From the NCBI RefSeq assembly GCF_029714405.1, contig NZ_CP121650.1, positions 4,407,001-4,471,000 of the forward strand: a stretch of DNA of 64,000 nucleotides. The letters are read 5' to 3'. Origin of the DNA: Bradyrhizobium sp. CB82 (GTDB lineage Bacteria > Pseudomonadota > Alphaproteobacteria > Rhizobiales > Xanthobacteraceae). The notes below the pieces were generated by a model, which searched no databases, was not told where the DNA came from, and worked only from the letters and a program-made list of their open reading frames with translations. The translations under genes were made by a program, and so were the position numbers. Of this stretch, positions 36,503-43,590 are shown piece by piece (within the stretch, counting starts at the first letter, position 1; each line of letters opens with the position of its first letter).

Positions 36503-36850
36503 ATGACAATCAGGAACGGGCTCTATCACATCCGGATCGAGATGCTGGATGGCGTGCAGGGCGGCAATCAAGGCGTCATGGTGCTGCGCGACGGCACCAT
36601 GCGGGGCGGCGATTCATTTTTCTTCGCCTACGGCAGCTACACTTCGGCCGACGGCAAATGGAAAGGCGAGCTGACCAACGAGGAGCATTCGCCCTCGTTC
36701 GACGAACGGCCGGTATGGGGCCGCAAGGTCGTGACCATCGGTTTCAGCGGCACCTACACCGACAAGACCGCCTATGGCGAAGGCATCGCGCTTGCCGGCA
36801 AGCAGAGCATCCGCGTCAAGGGCAATCTGCGGCTCCTGGTGGCGGACTAA
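36503..36850 (+). CDS. GrlR-like regulatory protein (single domain)
   Basis: A 115-residue protein similar along its length to the C-terminal half of the gene at 40815-41519 (NGLYHIRIEMLDGVQGGNQG versus NGLYSIHLRMLDGIEGGLTG; IGFSGTYTDK versus IGFSGTYDDE). The layout (N-terminal NGLY.I, GVMVL.DG...GGDS.F, SYTS..GKWKGE, final ALAGKQSIRV) resembles the small beta-barrel GrlR/T3SS-regulator family. ATG 36503 is the natural start. No type III genes are in the window, so the role here is unknown. Confidence 0.75.
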   Translation: MTIRNGLYHIRIEMLDGVQGGNQGVMVLRDGTMRGGDSFFFAYGSYTSADGKWKGELTNEEHSPSFDERPVWGRKVVTIGFSGTYTDKTAYGEGIALAGKQSIRVKGNLRLLVAD

Positions 36851-37527
36851 ACGCGTCCGCTCACCGGAATCAGCGCGCCCGTCACGGCGCTTGCTGCGTC
36901 GCTTGCGAGGAAGAGGATCACCTCGGCGAGTTCCTGCGGCGTTACCCACTTGGAAAAATCCGCATCCGGCATGCTGACGCGATTGGCCTCGGTGTCAATG
37001 ATCGAGGGCAACACCGCGTTGACAGTGACCTTGCCTTTCCACTCGTTGGCGAGCGCCTCGGTGAGGCGGTGCACGCCGGCCTTCGAGGCTGCGTAGGGGC
37101 CCATGCCGGAGCCGGCCTGGAGCGCGCCCATCGCGCCGACATTGACGATGCGGCCGGCCTTCGAGGCCGCAAGGTGCGGGAGCGCGGCGCGCGAGGTGTT
37201 GAGCGCGGTCAGCACGTTCAGCGTATACATGCGCTGCCAGGTCTTGACGTCGCCGTCGCCGACCGACTCGAAGGCAAAGCCGCCGGCGATGTTGATCAGC
37301 GCATCGAGTCGGCCGAAATGTTTTGCCGCCGCAGAGACCGCCGTCTTCGCCTGCGCTTCGTCCGACAGATCGACGCCGCCGAGCTCGATATGCTGCGCAG
37401 TCGCGACGGCCTGCGAAGGTACATGATCGATGCCGCCGACGCGCGCGCCGCGCGCCAGCGCCGTCTCCGCCACCACCTGGCCCAGCGCGCCGAGCGCACC
37501 AGTCACGATGAGAACTTTTCCTTGCAT
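36847..37527 (-). CDS. Short-chain dehydrogenase/reductase
   Basis: A 226-residue NAD(P)-dependent oxidoreductase. Cofactor motif VTGALGALGQVVAE (TGxxxGxG), NIAGG, catalytic tyrosine and lysine in GPYAASKAGVHRL, and VNAVLPSIIDTEANR after it. ATG 37527 gives the usual short N terminus; upstream open frame overlaps the phosphatase gene antisense. Substrate cannot be inferred. The last bases converge on the GrlR-like gene with a 4-base overlap. Confidence 0.92.
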   Translation of the reverse strand: MQGKVLIVTGALGALGQVVAETALARGARVGGIDHVPSQAVATAQHIELGGVDLSDEAQAKTAVSAAAKHFGRLDALINIAGGFAFESVGDGDVKTWQRMYTLNVLTALNTSRAALPHLAASKAGRIVNVGAMGALQAGSGMGPYAASKAGVHRLTEALANEWKGKVTVNAVLPSIIDTEANRVSMPDADFSKWVTPQELAEVILFLASDAASAVTGALIPVSGRV

Positions 37528-37556
37528 CGTCTCGATCTCCCGGCGAGCTGACTCTG

Positions 37557-38300
37557 TTAGGCTTGCAGATAGCGCGTCTTGAGTGCCGTTCGCTCGAATG
37601 TGCCGAGCTTGAGCCCGTCGCGCAAATAGGTTTCGAGATCGCCATAGTCGTCGCGCACGGCCTCGAAGCCGGCTGCGAGATAGGAGGCCTCTACCGAGCC
37701 GATTGCGTCGCGCACGTCCTGCGGCAGTTCGGATGCCGCCGACGGGTCGCGGCGGTAGAACCGGTTCGTCAGCAGATAGTCCTCCGCGATGGTCTCCTCG
37801 GGCACGCCCAGCGCGTGCAGGATCAGCGCGCAGGCAAAGCCGGTGCGGTCCTTGCCGGCGGTGCAGTGGATGACGAGCGGTGCGCGGTCCTCCAGGAGAT
37901 GACTGAACAGCGCGCGAAAGCTGTGCGTGTTGTGGCGGACGTAGTTGCGGTAGGATTCGCGCATGATCTCGAGCGCGACGGGCGCGGTCAGCGTGCCCTC
38001 CGCCATCCGTGCCCTGAGCGCCGCCACCACGGTCGGCTCGATTGGCAGCGAATGCGTGGTGATCTCGCGCATGCCGCACAGCGAATCCGCGCGCTCTTCG
38101 ACGCCGCGGAAATCGAATGCGCTCCGCACACCGAGGCTGCGGACGATCTCGACATCGGCTTCGGTGAGGAGGCCAAGATGATTGGAGCGGAAGAGGTGGC
38201 GCCAGCGCGTCTGCCGGCCGTCGGCAGTCGCGTAACCGCCGAGGTCGCGGAAATTGCTGGCGCCTTGCAAGGCGAGGTGGCGGGCAGGGGAGTCTGACAT
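37557..38300 (-). CDS. Tyrosine/serine protein phosphatase
   Basis: A 247-residue dual-specificity type phosphatase with the P-loop VIHCTAGKDRTGFACALIL (CX5R). N-terminal ASNFRDLGGYATADGRQTRW is typical of the family also called Y_phosphatase3. It is 29 bases upstream of the SDR gene on the same strand, so co-transcription is likely. It may act on phosphotyrosine, phosphoserine or phosphoinositides. Confidence 0.92.
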   Translation of the reverse strand: MSDSPARHLALQGASNFRDLGGYATADGRQTRWRHLFRSNHLGLLTEADVEIVRSLGVRSAFDFRGVEERADSLCGMREITTHSLPIEPTVVAALRARMAEGTLTAPVALEIMRESYRNYVRHNTHSFRALFSHLLEDRAPLVIHCTAGKDRTGFACALILHALGVPEETIAEDYLLTNRFYRRDPSAASELPQDVRDAIGSVEASYLAAGFEAVRDDYGDLETYLRDGLKLGTFERTALKTRYLQA

Positions 38301-38384
38301 AGGATCAGCCCGGGCTATGGTGCCGGCGGAATCGGCCGCGCGGCTCGCGCGCGATTTACTTGAATTCTATTACGGGGGGCGAAC

Positions 38385-38699
38385 ATGGATGGGCACAAGG
38401 CCATTATTTTGATTTTGGCCGTCGCCGTCTCGGCCGGCGGAACCTTGAGCGCGACCGGCGCGAAGGCGCAGACGTTCCAGGGCTATCGTTGCGCCGACGG
38501 CACACAGTTCATCGTGACATTCTACGAGGGCGACAAGCGCGCCTTCATGCAGATCGACGGCGGCGCCATTCCGCTGGCCAAGCGGCCAACGCTGTCGGGT
38601 GCACGTTACTTCGGCGCCGGGATCACGTTGAAGATCGGCAAGACCGGTACCACGGTCAAGCATCTGAAACGGCCCGTCACGGCTTGCGAACCGAGCTGA
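38385..38699 (+). CDS. MliC-like lysozyme-inhibitor domain protein
   Basis: A 104-residue exported protein: signal peptide (IILILAVAVSAGGTLSATGA) then a small beta-barrel with YRCADGTQFIVTFYEGDKRA, LSGARYFGAGITLKIG and a terminal VTACEPS, whose two cysteines probably pair. This is the C-type lysozyme inhibitor (MliC/PliC) pattern, known to protect peptidoglycan in the periplasm; the critical YxxxxxxLxxKG region is diverged, so inhibition is unproven. Terminator at 38715. Confidence 0.75.
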   Translation: MDGHKAIILILAVAVSAGGTLSATGAKAQTFQGYRCADGTQFIVTFYEGDKRAFMQIDGGAIPLAKRPTLSGARYFGAGITLKIGKTGTTVKHLKRPVTACEPS

Positions 38700-38714
38700 G
38701 CACGAGAATCAAAT

Positions 38715-38746
38715 AGGGCCGAAACGATCCAGTTTCGACCCTTTTT
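38715..38746 (+). terminator. Intrinsic terminator after the MliC-like gene
   Basis: AGGGCCGAAAC, six-base loop, GTTTCGACCCT, then five T residues. Confidence 0.8.
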
Positions 38747-38801
38747 CAAAACTCCGCCGGACGCTTGCGAGCGCGCGGTGCTATCGAACGCAAGGCAGGC
38801 A

Positions 38802-39041
38802 TCAGCGATCCCATTTCGGCTTGGCTTCCTCGATCGCCTCCTGGTGATACCAGCTGCCGCTGCAGATCGTCTCGACGACGGGCGACGAAACGTGTTCGGA
38901 CGGCAGCCTGGCTTCGCCATAGCGGCGACCGCCGAGAGCCGCACGGCCCCCGACCGGGAATTGGTAGATCGTGGCCGATCCCTGGCCTGACCCTTGGCCC
39001 GACCCTTGGCCCGACCCTTGGCCCAAGTTACTGTTCATCAT
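38802..39041 (-). CDS. gstI: GstI-like (DUF2735) glutamine synthetase II translation inhibitor
   Basis: A 79-residue protein divergent from glnII. The core SATIYQFPVGGRAALGGRRY is the DUF2735 signature; in Rhizobium leguminosarum a peptide at this position (GstI) blocks glnII translation. ATG 39041 has AGGAG eight bases upstream. Unusual: residues 7-22 are four GQGS repeats encoded by a 12-bp tandem repeat (38977-39024), lengthening the protein beyond the roughly 63 residues I recall for GstI. The link to glnII regulation is by family and position, not shown directly. Confidence 0.75.
   Translation of the reverse strand: MMNSNLGQGSGQGSGQGSGQGSATIYQFPVGGRAALGGRRYGEARLPSEHVSSPVVETICSGSWYHQEAIEEAKPKWDR
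38977..39024. repeat. 12-bp tandem repeat inside gstI
   Basis: Four units of GACCCTTGGCCC (first one diverged), encoding GQGS on the minus strand. Three units are identical, so copy number should vary by slippage in frame. Confidence 0.9.
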
Positions 39042-39389
39042 TGCGGTATCTCCTTCGGCCGGAGCGCTTGACCTCCATGGTGCGCCCGACTCGTTCGCTT
39101 ATGGTTACCGGGTCACCCCATATTGGCCCTGCTTGTCGAAATGCAAAGTGCTGAAAACGGCATCATTGTTGGCCTAATTTGTAGGCAGCCGTCTGTCTGC
39201 ATCCTGCAAGGCAGGTTCCAGATGGCCAACGCGTCGGCCATTATGAAGGTTGCGAGGAGACGGCCGAGGACTTCGCGAAAATTGCGAGCGTTTGGCGCTG
39301 TTTTAGCCGGCCCCTGGGTGCAGCGCGGCGCATGCTGTCAAAACGGGCGTTTTCCGCGGGTTTTTTGCGGCGCGGGGTAACGCAAAGGT

Positions 39390-39406
39390 GTGCTGCTTTG
39401 CCGCAC
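39390..39406 (+). promoter_or_regulatory. Candidate NtrC-binding dyad
   Basis: GTGCTGCTTTGCCGCAC is an imperfect dyad (6 of 8 pairs), about 75 bases upstream of the sigma-54 box. Position fits an enhancer site, and NtrC controls glnII in rhizobia, but the match to the NtrC consensus is loose. Confidence 0.3.
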
Positions 39407-39478
39407 GCCTCCGTGGACTGCCGGACGGCTCCGCAGCCTGATGGCCGGTCGTGGAAAACCTCCCGCAGTGCGACGTAT

Positions 39479-39494
39479 TGGCACGCGAAATGCT
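39479..39494 (+). promoter_or_regulatory. Sigma-54 promoter of glnII
   Basis: TGGCACGCGAAATGCT has the invariant GG and GC dinucleotides at 39480-39481 and 39492-39493 with exactly ten bases between, matching TGGCACG-N4-TTGCW closely. Transcription should start near 39505, giving a leader of about 75 bases. Established knowledge: rhizobial glnII is NtrC/sigma-54 dependent. Confidence 0.8.
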
Positions 39495-39504
39495 TGTAAG
39501 GCGC

Positions 39505-39578
39505 CGGCCGATGGTGGCCGGGTACAACGTGCGGGGGCCACCGGTCCCCACCTTTCGCATCATCTACAGAGAGGCTCA
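39505..39578 (+). other. glnII 5' untranslated leader
   Basis: Predicted from the sigma-54 box. It contains GGGGCCACCGGTCCCC, a short strong hairpin, and AGAGAGG as ribosome site before ATG 39579. If GstI acts as in R. leguminosarum, its target would be here. The rest of the divergent region (39042-39478) has no gene. Confidence 0.45.
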
Positions 39579-40613
39579 ATGACCAAGTACAAGCTCGAGT
39601 ACATCTGGCTCGACGGATACACGCCGACTCCGAATTTGCGCGGCAAAACTCAGATCAAGGAATTCGCGTCGTTCCCGACGCTCGAGCAGCTTCCGCTCTG
39701 GGGCTTCGATGGCTCCTCCACCCAGCAGGCCGAAGGCCACAGCTCCGATTGCGTGCTGAAGCCGGTCGCGGTGTTCCCGGACGGTGCCCGGACCAACGGC
39801 GTGCTCGTGATGTGCGAAGTCATGATGCCCGACGGCAAGACCCCGCATGCGTCCAACAAGCGCGCCACCATCCTCGACGACGCCGGCGCATGGTTCGGCT
39901 TCGAGCAGGAGTACTTCTTCTACAAGGATGGCCGTCCGCTCGGCTTTCCGACCGCTGGCTATCCGGCCCCGCAGGGTCCGTACTACACCGGCGTCGGTTT
40001 CTCGAACGTCGGCGACGTGGCCCGCAAGATCGTGGAAGAGCATCTCGATCTCTGCCTGACCGCCGGCATCAACCATGAAGGCATCAACGCCGAAGTCGCG
40101 AAGGGCCAGTGGGAATTCCAGATCTTCGGCAAGGGCTCCAAGACCGCTGCCGACCAGATGTGGATGGCTCGCTACCTGATGCTGCGCCTCACCGAGAAGT
40201 ACGGCATCGACATCGAATTCCACTGCAAGCCGCTTGGCGACACCGACTGGAACGGCTCGGGCATGCACGCCAACTTCTCGACCGCCTATATGCGTGAGGT
40301 CGGCGGCAAGGAGTATTTCGAGGCGCTGATGGCGGCGTTCGAAAAGAACCTGATGGACCACATCGCTGTCTACGGCCCGGACAATGACAAGCGTCTGACC
40401 GGCAAGCACGAGACCGCGCCCTGGAACAAGTTCAGCTATGGCGTGGCCGACCGCGGTGCCTCGATCCGCGTTCCGCACTCCTTCGTCAACAACGGCTACA
40501 AGGGCTATCTGGAAGACCGCCGTCCGAACTCGCAGGGCGACCCATACCAGATCGCTTCCCAGATCCTGAAGACGATCGCGTCTGTGCCGACCGACAAGAA
40601 GGCCGTGGCCTAA
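39579..40613 (+). CDS. glnII: Glutamine synthetase II (eukaryotic type)
   Basis: A 344-residue enzyme that condenses ammonia with glutamate using ATP. YIWLDGYTPTPNLRGKTQI, the metal/glutamate motif GFEQEYFF, NGSGMHANFSTAYMRE and GVADRGASIRVPHSF mark the GSII class, an octamer or decamer without the adenylylation site of GSI. Start at ATG 39579 after AGAGAGG; the frame is open upstream into the promoter. Controlled by a sigma-54 promoter and probably by the divergent gstI; terminator at 40660. Main ammonium-assimilating enzyme under nitrogen limitation in rhizobia. Confidence 0.97.
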   Translation: MTKYKLEYIWLDGYTPTPNLRGKTQIKEFASFPTLEQLPLWGFDGSSTQQAEGHSSDCVLKPVAVFPDGARTNGVLVMCEVMMPDGKTPHASNKRATILDDAGAWFGFEQEYFFYKDGRPLGFPTAGYPAPQGPYYTGVGFSNVGDVARKIVEEHLDLCLTAGINHEGINAEVAKGQWEFQIFGKGSKTAADQMWMARYLMLRLTEKYGIDIEFHCKPLGDTDWNGSGMHANFSTAYMREVGGKEYFEALMAAFEKNLMDHIAVYGPDNDKRLTGKHETAPWNKFSYGVADRGASIRVPHSFVNNGYKGYLEDRRPNSQGDPYQIASQILKTIASVPTDKKAVA

Positions 40614-40659
40614 GATCCTCCCGGCCCGGACCTTGGGGGCTTGGTCCGGGTTGGCTCTC

Positions 40660-40696
40660 AAATCCGCCGAGGCCGAGAGGCTTCGGCGGATTTTTG
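40660..40696 (+). terminator. Intrinsic terminator of glnII
   Basis: AAATCCGCCGA, a 12-base loop, TCGGCGGA and a run of T residues. A second, weaker hairpin (CCCGGACC...GGTCCGGG) lies just before. Confidence 0.85.
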
Positions 40697-40814
40697 CATT
40701 TTGATGGCACTTGGCGATATCGACCGTTGGGTCTGGGTGCACGAAAATTGTCTCTCACGGCCGAAAGCGGGATAGACTGGCGCCTCGGATGCGCGCAGGC
40801 CGGAGACACGGCTG

Positions 40815-41519
40815 GTGTTGGAAGGTTTCTACAAGGTACGGTTTCAGCTCGGCGAAGCTGTCGGCCGCAGCGTCATGCATGTCGGCGACGGCAAGATGCT
40901 TGGCGGCAACTCGGCCTTTGCCCATATCGGCACTTATGAGAAGACGGGCGAAGAGGTCGCCATCGTCATCAAGACCGTGCGCCACAATCCTGATCCGAAC
41001 TATCGCGCGATGGCCGGCACTGATGATGCGACCCTGATCGCCAAGGGCTGGCCGGACGGCGATCTCTACCGTTTCAAGGGCGAGCTGAAGGAACTGCCCG
41101 GCGTGCCCTTCCAGTCGGTGATGATGCCGATCAGGGAGGACGAGGTGCCGATCGCCGGCGGCGTCGGCGAGGGCGGCATCGCCAACGGTCTCTATTCGAT
41201 CCATCTGCGGATGCTGGACGGCATCGAAGGGGGCCTCACCGGCGTCATGCTGCTCAACCACGGGCGCATCCTCGGTGGCGATGCCTCGTTCTATTATCTC
41301 GGCAGCTACACGGCAGCGAACGGCCGCTGGAAAGGCCAGATCCTGAACCAGGAGCACACGCCGGCCCGCGATGAAAATCCGGTGTTCGGCGGCCATGAGG
41401 TCGGCATCGGATTCTCCGGCACCTATGACGACGAGCAGGCGGTGCTGGAAGCCACCGCGCTCGCCGGCAAGCGCAGCCTGCGGCTGACCGCGGCGCTGAA
41501 GCTGATGCATCCCGCCTGA
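40815..41519 (+). CDS. GrlR-like protein with two tandem domains
   Basis: A 234-residue protein, start GTG 40815 or TTG 40818. The N-terminal half (LEGFYKVRFQLGEAVGRSVM, GGNSAFAHIGTYEKTGEEVA, LYRFKGELKEL) and the C-terminal half (NGLYSIHLRMLDGIEGGLTG, GGDASFYYLGSYTAANGRWK, ALAGKRSLRL) follow the same plan, so it arose by duplication of the GrlR-like unit found singly at 36503-36850. No ribosome site is obvious. Function unknown; not linked to a type III system here. Confidence 0.72.
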   Translation: MLEGFYKVRFQLGEAVGRSVMHVGDGKMLGGNSAFAHIGTYEKTGEEVAIVIKTVRHNPDPNYRAMAGTDDATLIAKGWPDGDLYRFKGELKELPGVPFQSVMMPIREDEVPIAGGVGEGGIANGLYSIHLRMLDGIEGGLTGVMLLNHGRILGGDASFYYLGSYTAANGRWKGQILNQEHTPARDENPVFGGHEVGIGFSGTYDDEQAVLEATALAGKRSLRLTAALKLMHPA

Positions 41520-41538
41520 TTGGACGTTTCGCAGGACC

Positions 41539-41791
41539 ATGCAAAACACCGTCCGCATGCTCTCGACGCTCGGCCTGATGGGGGCGATGCGCAGCCTGTC
41601 CTCCGCTTACGAAGCCGCGACCGGTGTCGACATCGACGCCGACTTTGCGCCGACGCAGGCGTTGCTCAAGCGTTTGCGGGACGGCGAGGCCGCTGATCTC
41701 GTGATCCTGAAGCGCCGCCGACCGGCTGTTGCGCCATCTGGCCTCGCCCGACGTTGCGCCCATGCTGCGGCAGTCGGGCCTCGAGCCTTGA
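41539..41791 (+). pseudogene. ModA-like binding protein remnant with internal deletion
   Basis: The first 57 codons (MQNTVRMLSTLGLMGAMRSL, then TGVDIDADFAPTQALLKRLR and DGEAADLVIL) are the N terminus of a molybdate-type solute-binding protein without signal peptide. At about 41714 the frame changes and the sequence DRLLRHLASPDVAPMLRQSG-LEP ends at TGA 41789, which is the expected C terminus. About 150 middle residues are missing, a clean internal deletion. Not functional. Confidence 0.7.
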
Positions 41792-41823
41792 ATTCGCCAA
41801 TGCCCGGACGCAACCTGCCGGCC

Positions 41824-42645
41824 ATGCGGACAGCTCTCTGCGCCATTCTCCTGACGTTCGCGACACCGCTCGCTGCGCATGCGCAGTCAGCCGATCTCGT
41901 GCTGTGCGATCGGCTGGCGGCCGATCCCAGCGATCCCGACAAGCCGGCTGACGTCAAGGGAGTGACCGAGGTCGCAAGCGCCGACATCGCGACCGCGATC
42001 AAGTTCTGCAAGACGGCGGCAGGCTCATCGCGCCGCGCGATGTACGAGCTTGGGCGCGCCCACGCTGCCAATCGTCAGATGGCGGAAGCGATGGCAGCCT
42101 GGCGCAAGGCGGCCGACAAGGGCTCGAGCGCGGCGATGGTCGAGCTCGGCGTACTCTACGGCACCGGCGCAGGCGTCGCCAGGGACGAGGCGCAGGCGCG
42201 AAAGCTGTTCGAGAAGGCGGCGCAGGCCGGCAACCCGCGTGGCGTCAGCAATCTTGCCGCGCTTGGCGGTTCGCCCGGGGCAGCTCCGGCCGACCCGGCG
42301 CGGGCGCGCGAGCTGCTCGGCAAGGCCGCTGAGACCAATGCGGAAGCGCAGTATCAGCTCGGTCTGATGCTTGCGAGCGGCGACGGCGGTGAAAAGGACG
42401 ACGTCGCGGCGCGCGCGCTGTTCGAGAAGGCGGCCGCGCAAAACCACCCGGGCGCACTGGAGCGGATGGGCGCGTTCGCGCAGGAAGGCCGCGGCGGTCC
42501 GAAGGACGCGGCCGCGGCGAAGGCCTATTACGAGCGAGCGGCCGCGCTCGGCGATGAAGACGCCAAGAAGGCGCTGGAGCGGATCCGCTGTCCCTACGCG
42601 ATCAAGGACAAGCGCGGCCAGCTCGTCACCACGCTTTGCTTCTGA
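41824..42645 (+). CDS. Secreted Sel1-like repeat protein
   Basis: A 273-residue exported protein. Signal peptide MRTALCAILLTFATPLAAHA-Q, then about five Sel1/TPR-like helical repeats (AMYELGRAHAANRQMAEAMA, AMVELGVLYGTGAGVARDEA, AQYQLGLMLASGDGGEKDDV, ALERMGAFAQEGRGGPKDAA). SLRs usually scaffold periplasmic complexes. ATG 41824 is preferred because it starts the signal peptide; ATG 41800 in frame would add eight residues. It follows directly on the ModA-like remnant. Confidence 0.85.
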   Translation: MRTALCAILLTFATPLAAHAQSADLVLCDRLAADPSDPDKPADVKGVTEVASADIATAIKFCKTAAGSSRRAMYELGRAHAANRQMAEAMAAWRKAADKGSSAAMVELGVLYGTGAGVARDEAQARKLFEKAAQAGNPRGVSNLAALGGSPGAAPADPARARELLGKAAETNAEAQYQLGLMLASGDGGEKDDVAARALFEKAAAQNHPGALERMGAFAQEGRGGPKDAAAAKAYYERAAALGDEDAKKALERIRCPYAIKDKRGQLVTTLCF

Positions 42646-42790
42646 GCTTGCTGTGTGTGCGACGCGCGCAGTTCCACAAGCATTGATCGAGCGCAACGAA
42701 ACGCGACGACACGCTACGATAGACTGTGCCGTAAGGTGGCCGATCGCGCTTGCCGACTGCTGCCGCAAGAAGAACAACGGAGTTTGCACA

Positions 42791-42958
42791 ATGCGACGCC
42801 GATGCTGGGTGGTGGCCCTGGTCTTGATGGGTGCTTCGGTCATGAACCGAAGTTTTCGTCATGATGAGAGTTCCTGCCGATCAGCAACCGTTCGGCAATC
42901 AGGTGTTTTCGCCGCAAGCCAAGCCGTGACGGAACCGTCCGCGCGCGCAGTGGGTTGA
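42791..42958 (+). CDS. Small protein with N-terminal hydrophobic segment
   Basis: A 55-residue frame: MRRRCWVVALVLMGASVM is a short leader or anchor, followed by a polar part (RSFRHDESSCRSATVRQSGV). GGAG lies nine bases before the ATG. No family recognised. The rest of the gap 42646-42988 is empty. Confidence 0.35.
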   Translation: MRRRCWVVALVLMGASVMNRSFRHDESSCRSATVRQSGVFAASQAVTEPSARAVG

Positions 42959-42988
42959 TTCCCGAAAGACGCAACAGGAAACGCAACC

Positions 42989-43138
42989 ATGATCCGCAAA
43001 CTGGCATCCGGCGAATACCGCCTCTATTCACGCAAGGTGAATCCGAAAACCGGCAAGCGCCGCAATCTAGGCACCTTCAAGAGCCGCGCGGCGGCCGAGA
43101 AGCACGAGCGCGAGGTGCAGTATTTCAAGCGGCACTAG
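42989..43138 (+). CDS. Small basic protein, 49 aa
   Basis: MIRKLASGEYRLYSRKVNPK then TGKRRNLGTFKSRAAAEKHE and REVQYFKRH. The peptide is 30% Lys/Arg and the strand-strand-helix order (EYRLYSRK, RRNLGTFKSR, AAAEKHEREVQYFK) resembles the AP2-like/Arm DNA-binding domain of integrases as a stand-alone unit. AGGAA sits ten bases before ATG. Such short proteins are common in rhizobia; role unknown, RNA or DNA binding likely by charge. Confidence 0.65.
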   Translation: MIRKLASGEYRLYSRKVNPKTGKRRNLGTFKSRAAAEKHEREVQYFKRH

Positions 43139-43162
43139 AACGCTTTCCCGGACCGAGCAACC

Positions 43163-43191
43163 AAATATCGAAAACAACCCCATGCAAAGGA
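43163..43191. repeat. 29-bp dispersed repeat, second copy
   Basis: Identical over 29 bases to 3925-3953 in the same orientation. Both copies lie just after a gene 3' end. Confidence 0.8.
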
Positions 43192-43282
43192 ACTGGGACG
43201 TGAGGTGATGGACTACGGATTTAGCGAAATCCGTTGGCACGTCGGGCAAATCAGGGGCACAATGGCATCATCGGACCGCGGC

Positions 43283-43372
43283 TATGAGGTGGGCATCGGT
43301 TGTTCGGGAAGCTGCACCGCAGACAGCGGTGAGCTCAAAGGTGTCGCCCTCGTAGGCAAGCGTGGCCTAACG
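43283..43372 (+). pseudogene. GrlR-like remnant
   Basis: Thirty codons, YEVGIGCSGSCTADSGELKG then VALVGKRGLT, align with the C terminus of the tandem GrlR-like protein (HEVGIGFSGTYDDEQAVLEA, TALAGKRSLR). The upstream sequence (DYGFSEIRWHVGQIRG) keeps only a trace. The remnant is followed by stops. Nothing else is recognised between 43373 and 43590. Confidence 0.6.
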
Positions 43373-43590
43373 TCTTGCTGCCTCGCTCAAGTTGATGCGG
43401 CGGGCCTCGGGCGTGTACTTATGAATTCGTCGCGTCCGCTGTGCGGTTGGAAGGCGACGTTGAAGCCGATACGTCTGTGTGCCGGCCTTGGGCCAGAAGC
43501 CAGACACCTGCCTCACTGACCACTTTGCCCTCGAAAGGGAATATTTCAGACGCGCCCGGCTCGCTGGCGGATGCGGCCTGCCACTGCGGC

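Noticed and set aside
38977..39024. Tandem repeat as a possible regulatory array
   Set aside because: It is within the gstI coding sequence and translates as GQGS in frame.
36503..41519. Type III secretion regulators
   Set aside because: The GrlR-like similarity is to a broad small-barrel family; no secretion genes are in the window.
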